The position numbers were made by a program, and so were the translations under genes. Shown piece after piece: positions 54,749 through 63,595 of a stretch of 64,000 nucleotides of DNA (position 1 is the first letter of the stretch; each line of letters starts with the position of its first letter). Origin of the DNA: Natrinema sp. HArc-T2. Lineage in GTDB: Archaea > Halobacteriota > Halobacteria > Halobacteriales > Natrialbaceae. A model generated the notes under the pieces. The model was not told the DNA's origin, ran no database searches, and saw only the letters and a program-made list of their open reading frames with translations. The stretch is taken from assembly GCF_041821085.1 (NCBI RefSeq), contig NZ_JBGUAZ010000006.1, positions 1-64,000 of the forward strand. Reading direction: 5' to 3'.

Positions 54749-54800
54749 ATACGGACTCCTGTCCGTGGGTTCCGGCGCACCCGCAACCGTTCACGGGTGC
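54749..54800. repeat. Dispersed palindromic element, copy 4 (partial)
   Basis: ATACGGACTCCTGTCCGTGG then CCGGC and an inner GCACCCG (54777-54783) / CGGGTGC (54794-54800) hairpin. The outer right arm is missing. It lies 20 bases after the BCCT stop. Confidence 0.65.
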
Positions 54801-54871
54801 GTTGGAGTGGCGTACAATCGGTCGTCTGAGCCGACCGCGCTGCTCCGTTCTCCTTGCCAACCCATAACAAG

Positions 54872-54905
54872 TTTTAATGTATGCGGTACACATAAACTGT
54901 GTATG
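54872..54905 (+). promoter_or_regulatory. Leaderless promoter with ACTGTGTATG element over the start codon
   Basis: TTTTAATG (about 54872-54879) is 28 bases before the ATG at 54903. AAACTGTGTATG (54894-54905) includes that ATG, and ACACA-TAAAC-TGTGT forms a symmetrical site (54888-54902). Confidence 0.6.
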
Positions 54906-56264
54906 GACAGGGACACGGCGGAACCCGACGCTGACGCGCTACCGGGTCCGAACGCCCAGCAGTGGGTGAACTTCCACCAGGAGTACTCCGCGCCGAGCGA
55001 GTACTCACATGAGTTCGTCTGGGACGTGACCCAGGAGGCCGACGGCCCGTTCGTCACCGATGTCGACGGCAACGTCCTGCTCGATTTCACCTGCCACATC
55101 GGTGCGGCCCCGCTCGGCTACAATAACGAAACGATCCTCGAGAAAATTCGTGAGTTCGATCTCGTCGAGCCGATGAAGATCGCCGGGCAAGACATGTACT
55201 TTGGTGCCGGCCCGACCCCCGAGGAATCGACGGTGCCGGGCTCGAGTCACCTCATGCAAAAGCTGACCGAGGTCTCGAGCCAGTACGGGATGGATACGGT
55301 CTTCCTGTCGAACTCCGGCGCGGAGGCCATGGAAAACGCGATGAAGATCACGAACGACTACCGCGCGCCCGCGAAGTACGGCGTCGCCTTTGCAGGCAGT
55401 TTCCACGGTCGCACCCTCGGGACGCTGTCGATCACGAAGTCCAAGTCGGTCTACACGCGCCATTACCCCCAGATCGACGGCATTGAAATGGTGCCGTTCT
55501 GTGCCGATCGCGGCTGTAACGCTGACAGCTGTGACTGTGGCTTCTTCGCGGACAGCAACTCACAGCTCCGAGGGATGCTCGCACCCGAAGGCGGCCACAT
55601 CGACCCCGACGAGATCGCGTTCTTGGCGCTCGAGCCAATCCAGGGCGTCGGCGGCTACCGGTTCCCCAGCGAGGCGTTCATGCAGGAGGTTGCGGACGTC
55701 ACCGACACCTACGACATCCCGCTGGTCGTCGACGAGATTCAGGCCGGGATCGGTCGAACCGGCGAGATCTGGGCCTCCGACCACTACCCGATCGAGCCGG
55801 ACGTCATCGCCAGCGCGAAGGCCCTGCGCGTCGGCGCGACGATCTCCCGCTCTGAGGTCTTCCCCGACCAGAAGAACCGGCTCGGATCGACGTTCGGCGG
55901 CGGCGACATGCTCGGCTCGATGATGGGTGCGTTTACGCTCGAGGCCATCGAGGAACATGACCTGCTCGACAACGCGACTCGGCGCGGCAAGCAGGCAAAA
56001 GAACGCGTTCGCGACGATGCGCCCGACTCCGTCGTGGACGTCCGCGGCAAGGGCTTGATGCTCGCCGTCGAGTTCGATACGGCAGAACGACGGGACGCCG
56101 TGGTCGAAGCTGCCCTCGAGCGAGGGCTGTTGACCCTTGGCTGTGGCACGAAAACGATCCGGTTGCTCCCACCACTCGACTCAACAGAACGCGAGATCGA
56201 ATTAGGAATTGGGCTCTTTCTCGAGGCGATCGAGGCCGTCAGCCCGAGCGCGACGGTAGCCTGA
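54903..56264 (+). CDS. Class III aminotransferase (4-aminobutyrate/ornithine type)
   Basis: A 453-residue PLP-dependent omega-aminotransferase with SNSGAEAMENAMKI, FAGSFHGRTLG, ALEPIQGVGGY, VVDEIQAGIGRTG and PLP lysine Lys307 in ASAKALRVG. A cysteine-rich insert C200-x4-C205-x4-C210-x-C212 after the second strand could hold zinc. The amino donor is unknown; candidates are diaminobutyrate, GABA or hydroxylated derivatives. It has its own leaderless promoter carrying the island's motif. Confidence 0.88.
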   Translation: MDRDTAEPDADALPGPNAQQWVNFHQEYSAPSEYSHEFVWDVTQEADGPFVTDVDGNVLLDFTCHIGAAPLGYNNETILEKIREFDLVEPMKIAGQDMYFGAGPTPEESTVPGSSHLMQKLTEVSSQYGMDTVFLSNSGAEAMENAMKITNDYRAPAKYGVAFAGSFHGRTLGTLSITKSKSVYTRHYPQIDGIEMVPFCADRGCNADSCDCGFFADSNSQLRGMLAPEGGHIDPDEIAFLALEPIQGVGGYRFPSEAFMQEVADVTDTYDIPLVVDEIQAGIGRTGEIWASDHYPIEPDVIASAKALRVGATISRSEVFPDQKNRLGSTFGGGDMLGSMMGAFTLEAIEEHDLLDNATRRGKQAKERVRDDAPDSVVDVRGKGLMLAVEFDTAERRDAVVEAALERGLLTLGCGTKTIRLLPPLDSTEREIELGIGLFLEAIEAVSPSATVA

Positions 56265-56377
56265 CGGTCGACGAACGGGCTGTTCGATTTTCGTTTTTCC
56301 ACCCGGCTCGAGGACGGGTATCGATCGTTCCATCCCGGTCGAATAAACGAATTCTGTTAAGGATGCCCTGAACCCGG

Positions 56378-57628
56378 TCACTCGATCGACCGCTCGACGA
56401 TCGACACACCCTCGAGTCGCGCCAGCGCCTCGAGCACGCCGGTCAAATGCGCCGGACCGCTGCCCTCGAGGCCGATCGTCACGGGCGTCCGGTTCGGCTC
56501 GTCGACGCCGGTGCGACGCGCGCGCTCGAACACATCCAGTTCAGCACCTCGTGATTCTACGGTCTCGACCACGTCACCGACGGACGCCGGCCATCCCGCG
56601 AGCGCCAGCCGAGCCTCGGCGTAGCGCTCGAGTTCACATAGTCCCGTTCGTGTCAGTTCGGCGTGCTCGGTGAGGTTCACGTTGCCGCCGGAGATCACGA
56701 CGCCGACGTGGTCTCCCTCGAGATTTACGTCGTCCGAGAGCGCAGCCGCCAGCGGCGCGGCTCCGGCGCTCTCCGCGACGGTCTTCGCGCGCTCGGCCAG
56801 CAGGGCCACCGCGGCGGCGATCTCCCGATCGCTTACGCTCACCACGTCGTCGACGACCTCGCGGGCGATCGCGAAAGTCGTCTCGAGCATACGCGTGTCC
56901 GCAATTCCCTCCGCAACGGTGTCGATGTCGGGGAGTTCGCGGATCTCGCCGGCTTCGAGCGACGGTTTCGCGTGGGCGGCCCCCTCGGGCTGGACCCCGA
57001 TAACCCGAGTCTCACTGTCGGCGGCGTTCAAGACCGTCCCGATCCCTGAAATCAGCCCGCCGCCGCCGATCGCGACCAGCACGGTGTCTATTTCGGGGAA
57101 CTGCTCACTCAGTTCGAGCCCGATCGTCCCTTGCCCGGCGACGATCGCCTCGTCGTCGAAAGGATGGACGAACGTCTCGCCGGTCTCGGCGGCCCGTTCC
57201 GTGGCGTACTCGTAGGAGCGCTCGTAGATGTCGCCCTCGACGACGACCTCGGCCCCGTAGCCGCGGGTGGCCTCGATCTTTGCCGCGGGGGTGACCTCGG
57301 GAACCACGATCGTCGTCTCGATATCGAGCAGGTCGCCGGCCAGCGCGACGCCCTGGGCGTGGTTGCCCGCGCTCGAGGCGATGACCCCCGCCTCGCGTTC
57401 TGCGTCCGAGAGCTGGGCCATCTTGTTGTACGCCCCGCGGATCTTGAACGAGCCGGTTCGCTGGACGTTCTCGAGTTTGAGCCCGACCGCGGCTGCACCG
57501 CTCATCTCGGCGAATGTCCGCGAGGTATCGAGTGGGGTTCGGTGGACCACGTCCGCGATGCGCGCCTGGGCGTCCTCGATATCTGCGAGGGTGACGCGGG
57601 GCTCATCCGGTTCGCTGCCCTCGGTCAT
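56378..57628 (-). CDS. Threonine dehydratase-family PLP enzyme (EutB-like position)
   Basis: A 416-residue serine/threonine dehydratase with KLENVQRTGSFKIRGAYNKM (PLP lysine), SSAGNHAQGVALA, IGGGGLISGIGT and a degenerate ACT-like C-terminus (about 335-416). Hydroxyectoine catabolic clusters of bacteria carry such an enzyme (EutB) to dehydrate a hydroxylated intermediate. It is translationally coupled to the M20 deacetylase (ATGA overlap), unlike the biosynthetic ilvA at 19073. The EutB assignment rests on context. Confidence 0.82.
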   Translation of the reverse strand: MTEGSEPDEPRVTLADIEDAQARIADVVHRTPLDTSRTFAEMSGAAAVGLKLENVQRTGSFKIRGAYNKMAQLSDAEREAGVIASSAGNHAQGVALAGDLLDIETTIVVPEVTPAAKIEATRGYGAEVVVEGDIYERSYEYATERAAETGETFVHPFDDEAIVAGQGTIGLELSEQFPEIDTVLVAIGGGGLISGIGTVLNAADSETRVIGVQPEGAAHAKPSLEAGEIRELPDIDTVAEGIADTRMLETTFAIAREVVDDVVSVSDREIAAAVALLAERAKTVAESAGAAPLAAALSDDVNLEGDHVGVVISGGNVNLTEHAELTRTGLCELERYAEARLALAGWPASVGDVVETVESRGAELDVFERARRTGVDEPNRTPVTIGLEGSGPAHLTGVLEALARLEGVSIVERSIE

Positions 57629-58944
57629 TCGTCACCCCTGTCCGCCGCCGTCCGCGTGACCGGATGTCGGTGCTCGAGTTCGTGGATCGTCTCGACGAGC
57701 ACGTCGACGCCATGCTCGAGGCTGCGCTCGTCGACGTCGAAGGTGGGCGTGTGGTGGCTCGTCGGGTGGTCGGTGCCGACGATCAGGTACGTGGCCAGGC
57801 CGCCGTCGTCCTGGACGCGTTCCATCAGGAAGGTCGCGTCTTCGCTCGCGCCGAAGTCGGCTGCCGGCAGCACGCGTTCGATCCCCGTGACGCCGCCGGC
57901 GACCTCGCTCACGAGCGACTGCAGTTCGGGGTCGCTGTCGGCGCGGGGCGACTCGCTGACCACGTCGACATCGGCCCGACAACCGTGTAGCTCCGCCGCC
58001 GATCGGATCGTGCGCTCGAGGCGTCGTTTCATGAACTCCATCAGTTCGGTCGTCTCGCCGCGGGCTTCGGCTTCCATGTGGGCGCGCTCGGCGATGACGT
58101 TGCTCGCGGTGCCGGCCTCTGCTTTGCCGATGTTCACGCGGGTCATCCCGTCGGCGTGGCGAGGGATGCCGTAGGCGTTCTCGATCGCCGTTCCCATCGC
58201 GTGCATGGCGTTTGCCCCCTCGTTCGGTGCTTTGCCCGCGTGTGCGGACGTCCCCTCGATCGTCGCGTCGACGTGGCACATCGCCAGCGGCTTCTCGATC
58301 CCAGCGACCACTTCGCCGGTCGGATGATCGAGGCCGACGTGGACCGCGAGCAGGTAGTCCAGCCCGTCGGCGTACTCGCTTTTGGCCATCGGACAACCGC
58401 CGCCGCCGGTCTCCTCGGCAGGCTGGAAGAAGACGACGAGGCGTCCCGAAAAGTCGCTCTCGGCGATCGCCTCGAGGGCGGCCAGTCCCCAGGTCATGTG
58501 GGCGTCGTGGCCGCAGGCGTGCATCGTGCCGTCGATCTCCGAGCGAAAGCCCCCGGCTGCGGGGTCGTGGTCAGCGTCGCTCGACTCCTCGATGAACAGC
58601 CCGTCGATGTCGACGCGCAGGCCGATCGCCGGCCCGTCGCCGCGCTCGAGGACGGCGACCGCGCCGGTGGTGCCGCCGGCCAGCCGCTCGAGCAGCTCCT
58701 CGTCGGCGCCACGCTCGCGGGCGCGTTCGCGCCAGGGCTCGAGATCGGCGTCGGGGACGGCCATTCGGTCGGCAGGGTCGTAGGCCTCCGAACCGACGGC
58801 GAGTTCGTCGACGCCGATCGCACGGATTTCGTCGACGAGCCGGGCGGTGGTGGTAAACTCGCGCCACGCGGGTTCGGGGTGGCGGTGGAGATTCCGTCGC
58901 AGCGACACGAGGCGATCCCGTACTGGTTCGTGCATGTGTATCAT
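57625..58944 (-). CDS. M20-family amidohydrolase/deacetylase, second paralogue (DoeB2-like)
   Basis: The 439-residue M20D enzyme is clearly paralogous to the one at 50583: the same MHACGHDAHMTWGL, FFQPAEETGGGG, TSAHAGKAPNEGANAMH and TSHHTPTFDVDE motifs. It overlaps the start of the dehydratase gene, forming a two-gene operon. Two deacetylases may handle N-acetyl-diaminobutyrate and its hydroxylated counterpart (inference). ATG 58944 is about 24 bases after a TATAG box; ATG 58935 is also possible, and a TTG at 58956 is unlikely. Confidence 0.85.
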   Translation of the reverse strand: MIHMHEPVRDRLVSLRRNLHRHPEPAWREFTTTARLVDEIRAIGVDELAVGSEAYDPADRMAVPDADLEPWRERARERGADEELLERLAGGTTGAVAVLERGDGPAIGLRVDIDGLFIEESSDADHDPAAGGFRSEIDGTMHACGHDAHMTWGLAALEAIAESDFSGRLVVFFQPAEETGGGGCPMAKSEYADGLDYLLAVHVGLDHPTGEVVAGIEKPLAMCHVDATIEGTSAHAGKAPNEGANAMHAMGTAIENAYGIPRHADGMTRVNIGKAEAGTASNVIAERAHMEAEARGETTELMEFMKRRLERTIRSAAELHGCRADVDVVSESPRADSDPELQSLVSEVAGGVTGIERVLPAADFGASEDATFLMERVQDDGGLATYLIVGTDHPTSHHTPTFDVDERSLEHGVDVLVETIHELEHRHPVTRTAADRGDE

Positions 58945-58965
58945 TGACGTGGCCAACTCCCTTAA

Positions 58966-58977
58966 CTATACACAGTT
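58966..58977. promoter_or_regulatory. ACTGTGTATAG promoter/operator element
   Basis: On the minus strand AACTGTGTATAG contains the TATA core for the M20-dehydratase operon and matches 48557-48567 over eleven bases. It lies in the divergent gap and could also affect the D-2-hydroxyacid dehydrogenase gene. Confidence 0.6.
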
Positions 58978-59063
58978 GTCGTTGACGATGGATACACAAA
59001 AAGGATAAGTCAGCTGCTGACAATCGTCGCACAACGCGCCGTTGTGGCGCGAGGACGATCCAC

Positions 59064-60035
59064 ATGTACACGAATCCAGATATCGTCGTTCTGCGAGAGG
59101 GGACGGAAGGGCTGTCGATGGAGTCGTACGCCGACACGCTGCGCGAGCGGCTGCCGAATCACACCGTCGCGCTCGCGCGGACGCCTCACGAAGAGCGCGA
59201 ACTGGTCCCGCAGGCGCAGGTCGTGACCGGCATCACGATCGAGGTGGACCTCCTCGAGCGTGCCGATCGGCTCGAACTCTTCGCGTGTACCTTCGCCGGC
59301 ACCGACCACGTGCCGGTGGACGAACTGGCCGACCACGGCGTCGCCGTGACGAACGCCGGCGGCATCCACGCGCCCGGCATCGCCGAGCAGACGATCGGCA
59401 ACATGCTCGTCTTCGCACGCCGGCTCCACGAGGGCTGGCGACGCAAGCAACACGACGAGTGGCGCCACTTCCAGTCCTCGGAGTTCACCGATAGCACCGT
59501 CACGATCGTCGGCCTCGGCTCGATCGGCCAGGAAGTCATCAAACGACTCGAGGGGTTCGAGGTCGAAACGATCGGCATCCGGTATACGCCGTCCAAGGGT
59601 GGCCCGACAGACGAGGTGCTCGGCTTCGACGAGGCCGACGTCCACGAGGCGTTTTCCCGCAGCGACTACGTCGTCCTCGCCTGTCCGCTGAACGGCCTGA
59701 CCCGCGGGCTCGTCGGCGAAGACGAGTTAGCGACGCTTCCCCCGAACGCGGTCATCGTCAACGCGGCCCGCGGTGGGATCGTCGACACCGACGCGCTCGT
59801 CTCGGCGCTGCAGTTCAACGGCATCCGCGGGGCCGCTCTGGACGTGACCGACCCCGAACCGCTGCCGAACGATCACCCACTCTGGGATCTCGAGAACTGT
59901 CTGATCACGCCTCACACCGGCGGTCACACGCCGAAACACTGGGATCGACTGGCCGACATCGTCGCACACAACGTCGAGGCGCTCGAGGCCGACGGCGATC
60001 TCGAGAACGCGGTGGTCCGGCCCGACTCGAACTGA
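59064..60035 (+). CDS. D-2-hydroxyacid dehydrogenase
   Basis: A 323-residue NAD(P)-dependent D-isomer-specific dehydrogenase. VTIVGLGSIGQEVIKRL (about 150-166) binds the cofactor, NAARGGIVDTDAL includes the catalytic Arg region, and DPEPLPNDHPLWDLENCLITPHTGGHT has the Glu and His. It would reduce a 2-oxoacid or oxidise a D-hydroxyacid arising from the dehydratase or transaminase steps. It is divergent from the M20-dehydratase operon. Confidence 0.92.
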   Translation: MYTNPDIVVLREGTEGLSMESYADTLRERLPNHTVALARTPHEERELVPQAQVVTGITIEVDLLERADRLELFACTFAGTDHVPVDELADHGVAVTNAGGIHAPGIAEQTIGNMLVFARRLHEGWRRKQHDEWRHFQSSEFTDSTVTIVGLGSIGQEVIKRLEGFEVETIGIRYTPSKGGPTDEVLGFDEADVHEAFSRSDYVVLACPLNGLTRGLVGEDELATLPPNAVIVNAARGGIVDTDALVSALQFNGIRGAALDVTDPEPLPNDHPLWDLENCLITPHTGGHTPKHWDRLADIVAHNVEALEADGDLENAVVRPDSN

Positions 60036-60049
60036 GGTCGGCGGGCCGA

Positions 60050-60730
60050 TCACTCCTCGTCGGCTATCTCGGATCGGTCCGATCGGTTGGCTAACTGTGG
60101 ATGTGTCGACTCACCGAACCCGCCGCTCAGGACCCGCGCGAGCACTTCGTCGACACGCTCGTCCGTTTCGGTGATGCGATCGTCCTCGGCTTCGACGACG
60201 AATCCGGAGGAGATGTTCGGTGCCGTCGGAATGAAAAGTACTGTCCGTCCGTCGCTGGTCGTGTGGCCGGTCTTGAACGCCGGCATCTCCTTCCCGTCCC
60301 AGCTCTCGACTCTGACGGGTTCCTGGAGGGCCTGTTCCTCGCCGATCGTGGTTTCGGCGGCGATCTTCGACGCGTTGTAGAGGACTCGAAGTCCCGGAAG
60401 GCGGTTCGCGACGCCGTCGACGCCGCGGGCGAAGAGATCACCGACCGTCGTTCGGGTCAGGGTGCCGATCACGATCGTCACAAGCAAAAAGACCGACAGC
60501 GAGAGCGCGAGCCGGAGGACGTGGGTGACGAGCGAGCGGGTCGGCTCGTGGGCGATCACACCCTGCAGGGCCTGTGCATCGACCACGGCTGTCGGCGTGA
60601 GCCCGGCTACGATCGCGTAGGCTCGATACACGACGTACAGCGTGACGAGTATCGGCCCGATGAGGATCAGCCCGCTTGCGAAGACTCGCTTCCACGACGC
60701 CATTATCCGATCATATAGTCGGTGGGACAT
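60050..60730 (-). CDS. DUF502-family membrane protein
   Basis: A 226-residue protein with two N-terminal helices (FASGLILIGPILVTLYVVYRAY and LRLALSLSVFLLVTIVIGTL) and a DUF502 domain marked by PGLRVLYNASKIAAETT, VLFIPTAPNISSGFV and an acidic tail. Function unknown; homologues occur in bacteria, archaea and plants (COV). ATG 60730 begins MSHRLYDRIMASWKRV; sequence further upstream in frame overlaps the glutamate dehydrogenase gene and is not protein-like. Confidence 0.85.
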   Translation of the reverse strand: MSHRLYDRIMASWKRVFASGLILIGPILVTLYVVYRAYAIVAGLTPTAVVDAQALQGVIAHEPTRSLVTHVLRLALSLSVFLLVTIVIGTLTRTTVGDLFARGVDGVANRLPGLRVLYNASKIAAETTIGEEQALQEPVRVESWDGKEMPAFKTGHTTSDGRTVLFIPTAPNISSGFVVEAEDDRITETDERVDEVLARVLSGGFGESTHPQLANRSDRSEIADEE

Positions 60731-60882
60731 GAGCCCTTTCCTTTCCCGCTGGACAACAGTCCGGAACGACCCCATCGCGTCTCGAGTGCGATCGGCAGCG
60801 ACGCCCTCCGCCGTGTTGTCCGGCAGTCTGCGCTCAGCGATCGGCGTGACGGTGACCCGCTCGAGTCGGGTGTCGCGACCGG

Positions 60883-62190
60883 CTACGGCCAGAGCCCGCG
60901 AGTTTCTTTCGCCTCGGCGACCCGGGACAGCGCTACCACGTACGCAGCGTCGCGCCACGTCAACCCGCCGTCCTCGACCTCCGCACGGACGTCGTTCCAG
61001 GCATCGAGCATGTGTTCTTCGAGCTCCCTGTTGACGCGCTCGAGCGACCACTGGCGGCGGTTGATATCCTGAAGCCACTCGAAGTAGCTCACCGTCACGC
61101 CGCCCGCGTTCGCGAGGATATCTGGGACGACCGGGATGTCTCGCTCCTCTAAGATGGCGTCGGCGGCGAACGTCGTCGGACCGTTCGCGCCCTCGACGAC
61201 GATGTCGGCCTGGATCGCGTCGGCGTTGTCGGCAGTAATGACGTTGCCGACGGCCGCGGGGATCAGGACGTCGACGTCTAACTCGAGCAGGTCCGCGTTC
61301 GAGAGTCGGCGAGCGCTGTCTCCGTCGGCGAGCTCGGTCGCGTAGCTCGTGACGGCTTCCGGCTCCTCGTCGTGGGACGGGATCGCGTCGACATCGATCC
61401 CGTCGGGGTCGTAGATCGCGCCGTTGACGTCGCTGACGGCAACGATGGTCGCACCCCAGTCCTCGAGCAGGCGGGCGGCGTTGGCCCCGACGCTTCCGAA
61501 GCCCTGGACGGCGACAGTGGTGTTCGAGAGCTCGCGATCGTAGTGGTCGACGGCTTCACGGGCGATGATCGCGGTCGACCGGCCGGGTGCCTCCTCGCGA
61601 CCGTAGGAGCCGCCGATGACCGGCGGCTTGCCGGTGACGACGCCGGGGATGGTCTCGCCCTGTTGCATCGAGTAGGCGTCCATGAACCAGGCCATCGTCT
61701 GGGCGTCGGTGCCCATGTCCGGGGCCGGAACGTCTTTCGTCGGCCCGACCATGTTGCGCAGTTCCTCGGCAAACCGGCGGGTGAGCCGTTCGGTTTCGTC
61801 GCCGCTCAATGACTTGGGATCGACGGCGACGCCGCCTTTCCCGCCGCCAAAAGGGAGGTCCATCACCGCACACTTCCAGGTCATCCACATCGAGAGACCG
61901 ATACACTCGTCGGCAGTCACTTCCGGATGGTAGCGCAACCCGCCCTTGTAGGGTCCGCGCACGTCGTCGTGTTGGGCCCGATACCCGGTAAACACCTCGA
62001 CGGAGCCGCCGTCGCGCTCTAAGGGTACCGACACCTGCTGGACCCGCGTGGGGTGTTTCAGCCGCTCGACGACGCCGGGATCGACGTCGACGTGGGTCGC
62101 CGCGCGCTCTAACTGCCGGCGAGCGGTGGTCAGCGCCGAGTCGAGCTCGTCGTCCGATACCGCCTCGTCCGCGGCTGGTGGCGTGCTCAT
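60883..62190 (-). CDS. gdhA: Glutamate dehydrogenase
   Basis: The 435-residue Glu/Leu/Phe/Val dehydrogenase has [35 protein letters not shown] with the catalytic lysine, PAPDMGTD, and [17 protein letters not shown] for NAD(P). It starts 17 bases after the ectoine-hydrolase stop, so the two form an operon. It would return the glutamate formed by transamination to 2-oxoglutarate and ammonium. A TGTTTACG box near 62215, inside the end of the upstream gene, may give a second promoter. Confidence 0.94.
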   Translation of the reverse strand: MSTPPAADEAVSDDELDSALTTARRQLERAATHVDVDPGVVERLKHPTRVQQVSVPLERDGGSVEVFTGYRAQHDDVRGPYKGGLRYHPEVTADECIGLSMWMTWKCAVMDLPFGGGKGGVAVDPKSLSGDETERLTRRFAEELRNMVGPTKDVPAPDMGTDAQTMAWFMDAYSMQQGETIPGVVTGKPPVIGGSYGREEAPGRSTAIIAREAVDHYDRELSNTTVAVQGFGSVGANAARLLEDWGATIVAVSDVNGAIYDPDGIDVDAIPSHDEEPEAVTSYATELADGDSARRLSNADLLELDVDVLIPAAVGNVITADNADAIQADIVVEGANGPTTFAADAILEERDIPVVPDILANAGGVTVSYFEWLQDINRRQWSLERVNRELEEHMLDAWNDVRAEVEDGGLTWRDAAYVVALSRVAEAKETRGLWP

Positions 62191-62207
62191 GTGTATCCCT
62201 GACGACG

Positions 62208-63389
62208 TTACGTCGTAAACAGTTGTCGCGGAAACTCGGCCAGCGTTTCAGCACCGTCGCTCGTCACGTGGAACGTCTCGCTGATCTCGACGCCGAGTTC
62301 GTCGGTCCAGATGCCCGGAATCATGTGGAACGTCATGTCCTCCTCGAGCACCGTGTCGTCGCCCGGACGCAGGCTCGCAGTGTGTTCGCCCCAGTCCGGC
62401 GGGTAGCCAAGCCCCATCGAGTAGCCGATCCGATCCTCCTTCTCGAGGCCGTACTGGGCGATCGTCTCGCGCCACGCTTTCTCGACGGACTCGCAGGTGA
62501 CGCCGGGTTCGGCGGCGTCGAGCGCCGCCTCGAGCCCCTCGACGACGATCTCGGCAGTCTCTGCGAGTTTCGCGGGCGGATCGCCGACGAACGTCGTGCG
62601 AGCCAGCGGCGAGTGATACCGGTGACGGCAGCCCGAGAGTTCGATGATGACGGGATCGCCGTCCTCGAAGGGCCGATCGGTCCAGGTCAGATGTGGCGTG
62701 CCGGTGTGATCGCCGGACGGCATCAGCGGGACGATCGATGGGTAATCGCCGCCGTACGCCTCGGTGCCGGTAATGAGCGCGTCGTAGATCGCGGCCGCGG
62801 CCTCGTACTCGGGGACGCCCTCCTCGATGGCGTCGAACCCTGCCTGCATCGCATGCTCGGAGATGCGAGCGGCCTCGCGCATGTACGCGAGTTCCTGCTC
62901 TGATTTCTTGATCCGGACCCAGCCGACCAGCAGCGTCGCGTCTTCGAACGCGGCCTCGGAGAGGTTCTTTTGCAGCCGGGTGTAGGACTTCGCCGTGAAG
63001 TAGGAGGCGTCCATCTCGAGGCCGATCCGCCCGTCGGCGACCTCGAGGTCCTCTAAGACGCCCGCGACGTAGTCCATCGGATGGAGGTCGTACGGTGAGT
63101 GGACGTGGTCGTCGCTGTAGGATCGAATACTCGCCTCGGAGAGATGCGTCGTCGCGCGCGCGCCGTTGGCGTCCATCTCGCGCCCGATCCAGACGGGTTC
63201 GTCACGCTCGGGCGTGACCACGACGGCCTGATGAACGTAGAACGACCAGCCGTCGTAGCCCGTCAGATAGTTCATGTTCGCCGGATCGGCGACGACGATC
63301 GCGTCGAGGTTCTCCTCGCGTAGTCGGTCTTTGGTCCGGGTGACCCGTCGCTCGTACTCGGCTTCGTCGAAAATATGCTCTCGTGGCAT
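62208..63389 (-). CDS. doeA: Ectoine hydrolase (M24-fold, DoeA/EutD-like)
   Basis: A 393-residue creatinase/prolidase-fold protein. [14 protein letters not shown] (41-54), the [10 protein letters not shown] block, [16 protein letters not shown], the HLTWTDRPF block, [19 protein letters not shown] and the C-terminal [11 protein letters not shown] correspond closely to bacterial ectoine hydrolase as I recall it. That enzyme opens the ectoine ring to N-acetyl-diaminobutyrate. The residues that bind two metals in true M24 peptidases appear replaced, as in DoeA. ATG 63389 is chosen over a TTG at 63431. It heads an operon with glutamate dehydrogenase. Confidence 0.87.
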   Translation of the reverse strand: MPREHIFDEAEYERRVTRTKDRLREENLDAIVVADPANMNYLTGYDGWSFYVHQAVVVTPERDEPVWIGREMDANGARATTHLSEASIRSYSDDHVHSPYDLHPMDYVAGVLEDLEVADGRIGLEMDASYFTAKSYTRLQKNLSEAAFEDATLLVGWVRIKKSEQELAYMREAARISEHAMQAGFDAIEEGVPEYEAAAAIYDALITGTEAYGGDYPSIVPLMPSGDHTGTPHLTWTDRPFEDGDPVIIELSGCRHRYHSPLARTTFVGDPPAKLAETAEIVVEGLEAALDAAEPGVTCESVEKAWRETIAQYGLEKEDRIGYSMGLGYPPDWGEHTASLRPGDDTVLEEDMTFHMIPGIWTDELGVEISETFHVTSDGAETLAEFPRQLFTT

Positions 63390-63452
63390 GCTAACAAGCC
63401 CTCTCCGAAACGCATCAACCAGAATAGGCAAAAGCTTTTCGTGTATCTTGGG

Positions 63453-63470
63453 AACAGATACTGTTTACAG
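63453..63470. promoter_or_regulatory. ACAG/CTGT operator-like palindromes upstream of doeA
   Basis: AACAGATACTGTTTACAG contains two overlapping symmetrical sites, ACAG-ATA-CTGT and CTGT-TT-ACAG, 64-81 bases upstream of the doeA ATG. The core ACTGTTTAC is shared with 62215-62224. Confidence 0.55.
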
Positions 63471-63595
63471 ATGTGCGGCGTCCGTCGTGAGCGGGCACAC
63501 AGCAGTCACGCCGAGCATGTCGTCTGACTCCGCAACCCCGCCGTCGTTCCGCCGAACCACCGGCGGTTAAGACACGTCGGTTCGTCCCGCCGGAT

